64,000 nt of DNA, taken from positions 14,910,909 through 14,974,908 of the forward strand of contig OX465116.1 in NCBI GenBank assembly GCA_949987565.1, written 5' to 3'. The notes under the pieces were generated by a model. It was not told the origin of the DNA and searched no databases. It worked only from the letters and a program-made list of their open reading frames with translations. The translations under genes were made by a program, and so were the position numbers. This DNA is from Luidia sarsii (lineage: Eukaryota > Echinodermata > Asteroidea > Paxillosida > Luidiidae). Below, piece after piece: positions 1 through 10,200 of the stretch (positions within the stretch are counted from its first letter, which is position 1; each line of letters opens with the position of its first letter).

Positions 1-439
1 TTTGCAACATTTTTGTATACCGGTAGATCACTTTAAGCGGTTCTATAAAATTTTACCCATGTCCTCAACTTATTCGAGAATTAGAGAACAAAATAATTTG
101 TGAAAATTTTGCTCTTGGTGTCTTACTGAAATGGGAAGCTTTATTTTCATTATTCTAACTATGAATGACATTTCTTGAACAAAAATACTGTTTGTATCGC
201 TGAAACAAAACAAAGCTCTGTTCCCATGATGTCAAAGGTTGGGTGCTGTCGTGTTTAGTGTACAAATTTTACCTGGAGCAAAATTTGTTCAGGTCTAGTG
301 AAGTATAGTCCTTCAATGTCTAGACCCGTTGTCTAGTACTATTTTTTTTTTCACGGAATGCTATCTCTGGTATAGAACTTCTTGTCATGCCCTTCAAAAA
401 AATGATCAATAAAGGTCAGTTAAAAAGCCATGTACATTT

Positions 440-735
440 ACAGGGCTTAACCTTAGCACTAGCCCGGCAGTCATTGTCTAGTAAAACCAGCTGTGGGCTA
501 GTATAAAAATGACCCACTTTGCTAGCCCAGCGGACTAGTAAAAAGTAGACAGGCAAAAAATGATGCGGGCTGGGATGAGAAAGTAGAAACAAATAATTGG
601 TTTTGCTTGACCTCACCTAATAACCTCGTTTTAAATTCGATATTAATTTTACAGGGCTAGTAAAACTTGCTGCGGGCTAGCAAAAAAAACTCAATTTACT
701 AGCCCGGTGGGCTAGTAAAATAAAAATCTTAAGCA
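440..735. repeat. GGGCTAGTAAA-rich dispersed repeat, copy 1
   Basis: About 290 bp in which the motif GGGCTAGTAAA or its complement recurs at both ends and internally, around an AT-rich middle. A second copy lies at 3925-4215 in the opposite orientation. The ends are themselves inverted, so each copy is a loose foldback. Confidence 0.6.
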
Positions 736-1019
736 CGAGGCTTGAATTTATAGCTTGGAGGATATTGCTGTGATTGTGTAGTGTACATGTATGCACGGTG
801 ACCCGGCCATCCTTGTGCGATAGGAGATCATTCATCCCGTTGACCTTCCAAGAATGTCATCGGACGCCCGTGGAATCCCTGACCTCTGCAATATGCTCTT
901 CCACTAGCTTGGGGGTCAGGCCGGGACGGGCCATCCCGGGCCTGGTGGTCTGGGGACCTTGAAAGGGGGCTGTTGCCACGGCAACATTGGGGATTTTTGT
1001 ATTTGCAGGATTTTCAATT

Positions 1020-1165
1020 TTGAAAATTGGCCAAGAAAATGTTGACTCACTGGACCGAGACTTCTCAAGCGTAGACCTCTGGTTTTGTGTACCAGCACTC
1101 TTAACATCTGACCTACAAGGCTGCGTGTCAATTATCCATCCCTTAGATGACGGCCTTCCTAAATA
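1020..1165 (-). repeat. Degraded tRNA-derived SINE
   Basis: On the minus strand it resembles the better-preserved SINEs at 47170 and 50640. It shares the segment reading as 'accagaggtct', the 'ccttagatg' end and the 'aagaaaa' flank. The internal promoter boxes are too mutated to be functional. Confidence 0.5.
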
Positions 1166-2605
1166 GTTAACCAGTCCTGAAGTCAGTTTCTCATTTATTT
1201 GTTTGACTTCAATTTCAATTTTGTGCGCTTTTTGTTTTTCGATTTCAATTATCTTTTGAAGAAAGAATGGCAGAATCATTTTCGCATAATTATTCTTTTG
1301 TCTGAAGGTTACCCCTCCCTGCCATGTGGGAAAGAAATCTATCCATAGTGTGGATAAATATGCACGATCTAAGGTTACACAGAATGCTAATTATGTTGTA
1401 CTGTACTTAGGTTACATACTGATTTCTGGGTGTTGTTGTTGGGTGAATTTTTGATCAATTTTGAAATTTGAATCCCACGTTATTTATTTTTGTAATATGC
1501 TGTAAGCTTGATATGTTGTTGAGAATGTAATTCCAGAACTGTTTGCCCTTCTAACTAAGCATGTAGTCAGCACTGTATGCTACTACATGTATACTCAGTG
1601 CTTTGCTGTATTTCCAGCGTGAAAAGGCGTTGTTACAACTCTCAAACTCCTGCTATGATACCCAATGCATTCATCTGAACTATTTGACAAGTACACTAAG
1701 GTTGACAAGGGTTGTATCAGCAACTTATTTCACAAAACTTCAAAGCTTGCATGTATAACTTACGCAACATTTTGCTGCCTTTTCTAAATAGTGCTGAAAA
1801 GAGTTATTGGGGTGCAAGACTTACGCAACATTTGTACGTTGCGTAACTTACGCAACTTTTCTTGAAATCGGCTGCGGGGCTCGAATTTCAGAAGAAAGAA
1901 AATGTACTAGACAACAGGTCTAGTAACTAAAGACTCTTACTCATTACTGGACCTGAAGTATTTTTACAAGACCTGTGCCATAAATAAGAAAAAACAAAAA
2001 AATTGCACAAAGTGAAAGGAATGCCACGAGAAAATGTTGTTTGTACCTGTAAGTCAAAGTATGTCTTTGAGTGGGATTTTCTTCATGGCGCAAGAAAAAA
2101 ACCACTAGACTGCCGGTCCAGTGCAGTCACACTTAGCACTAGACCAACTCTGAAATCACTTGGTAGACAGTCTAGTGGATAATTTGAGCCCTGTGTAGTG
2201 TAGATCACAAATGTCAAGTGAAGAGGAAAGAAAAGTTATCCAAGCACTAAAATCCGGGCAGTATTCAGTTATTCGTAGGGAAACTCGTTATGCATTCATT
2301 GTCTGAGCACCAGGTGGAGGTTGACAATTCAGTTTGCCTCGAATTCAATTTGCGACAGGGTCATACCGCTGGAGGTAATTGCCTGGGTACTGTAGGCAGA
2401 TGCTGCAGGGACCGTCTGCCGTAAGGATGATTTTTATGACCCAGAATTATGATTCATCTATTTGAAGGGGGCGGCTTTGCCACCTGGGCCCTGGGGTCAA
2501 ATTCACAGAGATGCTTAATCGCCAAAATTTGCACAAAATGTCAGGGTTCATAGGATCACCTTGCCAACCAAAACTTCACATTTGTTTCATGCTAAGTAGA
2601 TATGT

Positions 2606-2900
2606 CTTAAAATTTAGTGGGCCTGACGTTTCGATCCTAGCAGGACCTTTCTCAAAGGCAGAGTGACAAGGACAAAACAGATACATGTACATGGAGGAAG
2701 GGGGGGAGTGAATAGGACACGGATGAGAAACAAAGGACAAAGAGTGAAGCTGGTAGGGAGAGATCAAAGGGAAGGGCAAGTGGTGGGGTAGGGATTAGTG
2801 AGAGGAGGGGGAAAGATCAAAGAGAAGGGCAAGGAGTAGGGTAGGGATTAGTGACAAGAGGGGGAAAGATCAAAGACAGAAGTGTGAAGGACTGAACACA
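2606..2900 (+). repeat. Long copy of the GGGCCTGACG palindrome-family repeat
   Basis: Starts with the family signature AATTTAGTGGGCCTGACG, then TTTCGATCCTAGCAGGACC and CTCAAAGGCAGAGTGAC. It continues into a purine-rich body (AAAGATCAAAG, GTAGGGATTAGTGA repeated). The same head and body recur at 45310-45600, so the element is longer than the common hairpin copies. Confidence 0.75.
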
Positions 2901-3596
2901 AAAGAAGGATTATCAGAAAGCTGCATGGTGTTAGTCATTACTTAGTACTAAGTACTAAGTAGATATGAGTGGAATACAAGTCGCAAGCAGTTGACATCTC
3001 ACCATGCATGGTGCGGTTTGTGATCCTGTTTACACGAGGAAGACTTTCCCTGCTTAGGCAAAACAAAAACATAGTCCTGCTTGCCAGTTACCCGACCGAC
3101 CCTATAAATTTCTAGCCTGCAACCCTAAAATTGTTATCAGGAAATAATGTAAAAAATTAATTCAATGTGTAATTTGATCATTTGTAATTTGATTAAGGCG
3201 TGACAGCATGCAGATACCTCCATTATATGATTGTACACCCACAAAAAATTCCCGACCTACCTACCCTATTTTGAAATGCCATGTAATCGGAAGCAGAAAT
3301 TGTTTTTTGGGCCTTTGCGTATTTTCACGCTTAAGCGGCTGTATAAAATGGGCCCTGTGCTTGTCCAGCGGTCCATGAAATGTATTCACCTTACCTTACA
3401 GGATCTACATGTATAAATGCACCTGCTTGTTCAGTTTTTCAGTGAATTGAATTTAAAATGTGGTTGCGTTTGCCGTACAGTCAGGCTTTGTTGTTCAAAA
3501 CTTTGTTTGATCAACCATTCGGAATGTACTTAACCATGCATGTTAGAAGCGGATGTTTGATTGCCCATTTAAATGAAGTAAAGTTGAGGGGAGTGG

Positions 3597-3746
3597 TAAA
3601 CAAAAATGTTGCAAACTGCTTACTGACTAAAATTACCAAAATGCAAATCTTAAAATTTAGTGGGCATCTGTTTTCTCCTTCTCACTCTGCCTTTGAGAAA
3701 GGTCCTGCTAGGATCAAAACGTCAGGCCCACTAAATTTTAAAAGTT
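3597..3746. repeat. Palindrome-family repeat with hairpin head
   Basis: Carries the flank CAAAAATGTTGCAAACTGC followed by AATTTAGTGGGC. A near-complete inverted partner ends in GTCAGGCCCACTAAATT. It is one of many head-to-head pairs in this window. Confidence 0.75.
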
Positions 3747-3924
3747 GAGGGGAATCGAAAAAGAGCGTCTGGGTACATATATAAACCACACTGCATTACT
3801 GCTTAGGTTTTGTGTGGAAATTGTAACTACATTCTGACGTTACGCTGTGTCCATCCGTACAGTAGATATGTAGATTGTAGACTGAGGGTAACTTCATTTG
3901 AAGCTGTAGTCATTAACAAGCCTC

Positions 3925-4215
3925 GCAATTAATTTTTTTTTAACTAGGCCACCGGGCTAGTAAATTGAGTTTTTCCTAGCCTGCAGCAAGTTTTACTAGC
4001 CCTGTATATTTAATATTGAATTTCACACAATGTTATTAGGTCAAGTAAAACAAATTACTGATTAGTTTCTACTTTCTCATCCCCGCCACCATCATTTTTT
4101 GCCGCCACACCGCTGTCTACTTTTTACTAGTCCGCCGGGCTAGCAAAGTGGGTCATTTTACTAGCCCGCAGCTGTTTTTACTAGACAATGACCGGCGGGC
4201 TAGTCCTAAGGTCGA
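3925..4215. repeat. GGGCTAGTAAA-rich dispersed repeat, copy 2 (inverted)
   Basis: Reverse-complement match to 440-735. It shares the terminal CTAGCCC motifs and the internal segment with TTACTAGCCC and TTTCTACTTTCTCATCC. It ends about 80 bp before the first recognised exon of the carrier gene. Confidence 0.6.
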
Positions 4216-4292
4216 GCACTGAGTCAAGAGAGTGAGCCCCAATCTGCCCGATTGAGTTACCTAATCCGTTGGCTTCTGCGCTCCCCTTTCAG

Positions 4293-7200
4293 GCACCTTC
4301 CCCATCGACCTGACGAAGACCCGCCTGCAGGTGCAAGGCCAGCGGATGGAGTCTGGCTACCGGGAGCTGAGATACCGAGGGATGAGCCATGCCCTGGTCA
4401 AGATCACCCGAGAGGAAGGGATCATGGCGCTGTATTCCGGGTAAGCAACCGACAAGCGACCAGGGCACAGTGTCATAGAACTCCTTAACCCTCTTGCGTA
4501 CAAATGAAGTCTATAGCCGCGCGGGGAGTTTCAAAATTTGGACGCCACTATTGTCCGAACTGTAGACAAAGACTCTTTTCAGCAATATTTATCATGACAA
4601 ACCTTTTTTGACGTCAGTTGCTGCATGAATTGCCAGATTAGCGGTAACATTGGCGCTTTTGTGGGGCTTCGTTGTGAACGATCGAGGGTCTGTGCGCTTC
4701 TATGGCAAACAGTGTTCTGGCCTGCCCCACAACCAATGCGGTCACCGGACAGACTGTGGAATGCATCCGCTGCCCTTTACCACAAATTGCACGCTCTGTT
4801 GAGGCCGTCCAGCTGGATCCGCTGGAGTGCAGGTATGTTTGCGGTTAAAGGGTAGAAGCACACACAGTTAGAAACACTTAGTTGTGTCGCACAGCCGACT
4901 CTCCATTGGACTACACGCAAAAGGCCCATCTTTGAGGGCTGATAATTCCATGACAAAAGCCACGCAGACTTCCTGCTGTGCCACATTTGATTCACTGATA
5001 CAAATAGTGCACTTTTATTGATTTATTTTGCAGGTTTATTGTTCTCTGATTGTTTAGCGAGCTTTTGAAATGGCACTGTGCCGGCCATGGGCACTAAAAT
5101 AATCCCGCCGTCAAGGAGTTCAGCTCCAATTTTTTTGTAAGCACATAAAGTCACTAAAATGACGTAACAGTGTCCAGCGAATTGATGAATATTCATTATT
5201 TCTTGGGGCAAGAACGCGGGGATCGCCATTCACTGACATATGAATAAACAACAAGTGATCACTTTTTTGTGATTTTTTTAAAGGAAGTTGCAACTGTAAC
5301 ATGCAACATCGGTACAAAATTAATTTTGTTATGTATAATTTTTAATTAAAAAGCCATTAAATATGGATTTTTATTGAAATAAAGATTATCCATGAAACCC
5401 ATTGTTACAACAATACATTATTTGTTAATATTAGCTAAAAAATAGTCCTATAGACTATTAATACCGAATTTTGACTCAGAATAACGGTTGCCGCAAGAGA
5501 TTTTTTGATGACGTAATTGCCTTCGTCTGTAAATACTGCGGTATTAGTAAATACTGCGGTATTATTTTCAAGGATATTGCGGTATCAGAAAATGCAATAC
5601 CGCCCAAGCTTATTTGGGAGGCCACCATCTAAGGGCTGGATAGCGCAGATGGGAAAGGCGCTGGTACACAAAACCAGAGGTCTCAAATTCTAGTCAAAAT
5701 TTTCTTTGCCAATTTTTATTTTTTTTTCTTAAAAACTAAATTCTGCAGGTTAAGGCCAGCCATTCTCCGCCAAGCCTCCTACGGAACCATCAAGATGGGA
5801 TGCTACCACTCCTTCAAGAGGCTGCTAGTTGAGAACCCGGAGAATGAGACACTGCCCGTCAACGTCCTGTGCGGCGTGATGGCGGGCGTCATTGCCTCGT
5901 CCATCGCCAACCCCACCGACGTGCTCAAGGTGCGCATGCAGGCGCAGGGCACCAGCTTCGCCAACACCAACGGAATGATCAACTCCTTCGTCAACATCTT
6001 CCAAGAGGAAGGCACCAGGGGTTTGTGGAGGGTACGTCTCTCGTTTGATCACCTCGACCCTCTCCCTTCCCCTCCCCTCCCCTCCCCTCCCCCAAGGGAC
6101 GAACGTATCCAGGTCAGGACAGGGCTTGAGATCTCCATCCTAGGAGGATCTTCCAAGGATTGAAACGTCGGGCCCTCTTACTCCTGAGATTAATTTTTGG
6201 CATCTCAGTCAGTAAACCGTTTGCAGTATTGGTGGCAGACTGCCAGCCAAGGTTGAAAATTAGAACTGGGAGGGGGTGACTAGTCTGAAGCAAGGCGTGA
6301 TCCTCCATCCCCTATTGGTTTGTAGACTGCCAGCCAAGGCTGACAAATAGAACTGGGAGGGGGTGACTAGTCTGAAGCAAGGCGTGATCCTCCATCCCCT
6401 ATTGGTTGGTAGACTGCCAGCCAAGGCTGACAAATAGAACTGGGACAGGGTGACTAATCTGAAGCAAGGCACAAGCCTCCATCCCTAATGGTTGGTAGAC
6501 TGCCAGCCAAGTCTGAAAATAGAACTTGGAGGGGGTGACTAGTCTGAAGCAAGGCATGAGCCGCCATCCCTATTGTTTGGTAGACTGCCAGCCAAGGCTG
6601 ACAAACAGAACTGGGAGGGATGACTAGTCTGAAGCAAGGCGTGATCCCCCATCCCCTATTGGTTTGTAGACTGCCAGCCAAGGCTGACAAATAGAACTGG
6701 GACAGGGTGACTAGTCTGAAGCAAGACACAAGCCTCCGTCCCTAATGGTTGGTAGACTGCCAGCCAAGTCTGAAAATAGAACTTGGAGGGGGTGACTAGT
6801 CTGAAGTAAGGCATGAGCCGCCATACCTATTGTTTGGTAGACTGCCAGCCAAGGCTGACAAATAGAACTTGGAGGGGGTGACTAGTCTGAAGCAAGGCAT
6901 GAGCCGCCATCCCTATTGTTTGGTAGACTGCCAGCCAAGGCTGACAAACAGAACTGGGAGGGATGACTAGTCTGAAGCAAGGCATAAGCCTCCATCCCTA
7001 TTGGTGGTAGACTACCAGCCAAGGCTGACAAATAGAACTGGGAGGGGGTGACTAGTCTGAAGCAAGGCATGAGCCTTCATCTCTATTGTTTGGTAGACTG
7101 CCAGTGCCAGCCAAGGCTGACAAACAGACTTGGGAGGGGTGACTAGTCTGAAGCAAGGCATATGCCTCCATCCCTATTGTTTGGTAGACTACCAGCCAAG

Positions 7201-10200
7201 GCTGACAAACAGACTTGGGAGGGGTGACTAGTCTGAAGCAAGGCATCAGCCTCCATCCCTATTGGTGGTAGACTGCCAGCCAAGGCTGACAAACAGAACT
7301 GGGAGGGGGTGAATAGTCTGAAGCAAGGCATGAGCCTCCATCCCTATTGGTGCCAGACTGCCAGTCAAGGCTGACAAACAGAGCTGAAAGGGATGATTAG
7401 GCTGAAGCATTTGATCCCCTATTGATGCTAAACTGAATGAAATCCACCCCATGACATGGTTTCTTTTCTTCTAGGGAGTTGTGCCAACCGCTCAGAGGGC
7501 AGCTGTTGTTGCTGGCGTTGAATTACCCGTCTACGACTGGTGTAAGAAGTGGGTTATCGACAACAAATGGCTGGGCGATACCATGGTAACACACTTCATG
7601 TAAGTACCTAAAGCAAGTATTGTAGCCAGAAGCCCCACTGCAAGTCGGTGTAGGATGCAAAGACCTACTGAGACACTGCTGGGTCTTGCCTGCGCATGTA
7701 TGCCTCTTATTCTTGGGTGATTATCCCAGCTCAACCCTTTGAGTAAAGGCTGCAGCCTGCATGGTGGAAATAGCAAGTAGGAAGTTTGCGGTGACACCAT
7801 GTATAGCATCTCCTAAGAGAAGGAGTATGGCTCTGAAAAGAGCCGGTAAGATTGGAAGGTTTGCATGGTTGAAATACCAAGTAGGAGGTTTGCGGTGACA
7901 CCATGTATAGCATTTCTTAAGAGAAGAAGTATGCCTATGGCTCTGAAAAGAGCCGGTAACTCGATGTTTTGAGTAGTGTGCACTCTGCCTGTCGTCAGTA
8001 CACTTACCGAGTCTTTTCAGAGCCATACTCCTTCTCTTAGCTTAGGAGATGCTATATACATGGTGTCACCGCAAACCTCCCAATTGGTACTTCCACCATG
8101 CAAACCTTCCAATCTTATCGGCTCTTTTCAGAGCCATACTCCTTCTCTAAGGAGATGCTATACATGGTATCACTGCAAACCTCCTACTTGGTATCTCCAC
8201 CATGCAAACCTTCCAATCTTACCGGCTCTTTTCAGAGCCATACTCCTTCTCTAAGGAGATGCTATACATGGTTTCACTGCAAACCTCCTACTTGGTATCT
8301 CCACCATGCAAACCTTCAAATCTTACCAGCTCTTTTGAGAGCCATAATCCTTCTCTTAAGAGATGCTATACATGGTGTCACCGCAAACCTCCTACTTGGT
8401 ATCTCCACCTTGCAAACCTTCATATCTTACCAGCTCTTTTGAGAGCCATAATCCTTCTCTTAAGAGATACTATACATGGTGTCATCGCAAACCTCCTACT
8501 TGCTATTTCCATCATGCAAACCTTCCAATCTTACCGGCTCAGTTCAGAGCCACACTCCTTCTCTTAAGAGACTATGTAGATGGTGTCAGAGCAAACCTCC
8601 TTCGAGGCGGCAGCTTACTTGATCTCAGGAACGTCTTGTCCCATCAACATGCGTCAAGATATCCTTGTGTGCAAAGTAATGAATTATAACGACCCAAGGA
8701 TTGGACTCAAAGACTGTTCGGGGAGTGCGAGAGCTTTCGTTGCAGCAACTGAATTATCAGGCACTCAATCAGAAGCAGGTCAGATCTCCATCGAGGTCTG
8801 CCATTAGTCCCAAACTGAAGCACGCTCTCCGTCGGTCTTTGCAAAAACCGCTTTGGACATGATATTAGATACCTGGAGGGCCCCAAACTCCTCTGGGAGT
8901 CGAAATGGTGAGATAAGATTTGAAGGCCGTCCTGGTGGTCCTGGTGAGTAAGAGGTTTGCAGTGTCACATCCCATTAACTCATCACATTGTCTTGCCTGG
9001 CGTCAGGAGACCAGATTGATGAGATTTGAAGGGTATCATAATGTATTCACAAATTGATTACACACATGATGTCTCCACAAACCTCTTTCACAGTTGTGCT
9101 GCGTAGAAATCAGAAAGTTAGTACACATTCAATGTGTTTATCTAACTTTCCTTTAATTACACTTTACATAAAAGTACTTATGGCATGGGGTGATTCATAG
9201 ATATTATGATATTTGGGGTTGAGAATGTAATTCAATAAGGGTTTGCCCTACTCAATGTATTATTAGTAATGCATGCTCATTCATCTGTCAGATTGCCTGC
9301 TGAAAAAAAATGCAGACAGGCTGGCTGTATTTTTCAGCAGTAATTAGGCAAAGCCCTCAGCATGCAGTATGAACTACTAATTATACATCTGTTGTAGGCT
9401 TTAAAGGGTAATCTATTTTCCTTTTATCCTCAACCCCTTTCCCCCTCAACCTCTCAACCCATTACACACTCAACCCTCGCCCCTTGCCCCTTCACCCCTC
9501 ACCCCTTCACCCCCTCACCCACTTAACCCCTCACCCCCTCACCCACTCAACCCTCGCCCCCTCGCCCTTTCGCCCCTCATCCCTTCACCCCCTTACCCAC
9601 TCAACCCTCGCCCCCTCACCCCTTCGCCCCTCATCCCTTCACCCCCTCACCCACTCAACCCCTCACCCACTTAACCCTCACCCCATCAACCCCTTCACGC
9701 CCTCGCCCCCCCCTCATCCCCTCACCCCTTACCTGAGAGGGTGAGGGGGGCAAGGGTGTGAGGATAAAGGGAGGGAAAACAGATGACCCTTTAAAGTCTG
9801 CAACAGATGTTGAGGAAAACTTTAATGACAAGCATAATCAATTCAACGAGGGTTTAACCTAACTCCATGCATAATTAGTACTGCATGCTGAGTGCTTTGC
9901 CGCCTCACCACCTCAACCCCTCACCCCTCACCCCTCAGATCAAGTTTTGTGGCAGGATTTGCCGGAGCCGTAGCCTCCACTCCCATCGACGTTGTGCGGA
10001 CGAGGCTCATGAACCAGAGGAACCTTCGAGACCACTCCAGCCAGCAGCACATTTACAAGAACTCACTGGACTGCTTAGTCAGGGTAAGAGATGACCCAAA
10101 CCCCCCCAAAAAAGAGAAGAAATAACTTTGACAGTCCTCTGTCCAGCTCATGAAGCACTGAAGAAAATCCTCTCTGAATGGCAGTGTATAACGCCATTTT

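Larger units (their letters stand above)
1..4292. other. Upstream intron or 5' flank of the carrier gene; repeats only
   Basis: No exon recognised. The stretch holds two inverted copies of a GGGCTAGTAAA-rich repeat (about 440-735 and 3925-4215), a degraded tRNA-type SINE (1020-1165), a long copy of the palindrome-family repeat (2606-2900) and a hairpin copy (3597-3745). The remainder is AT-rich single-copy-looking sequence. Confidence 0.6.

Noticed and set aside
1..4292. First coding exon of the carrier gene
   Set aside because: I looked for a short exon encoding the start of helix 1 and ending in phase 1 with G, and found none that is convincing.
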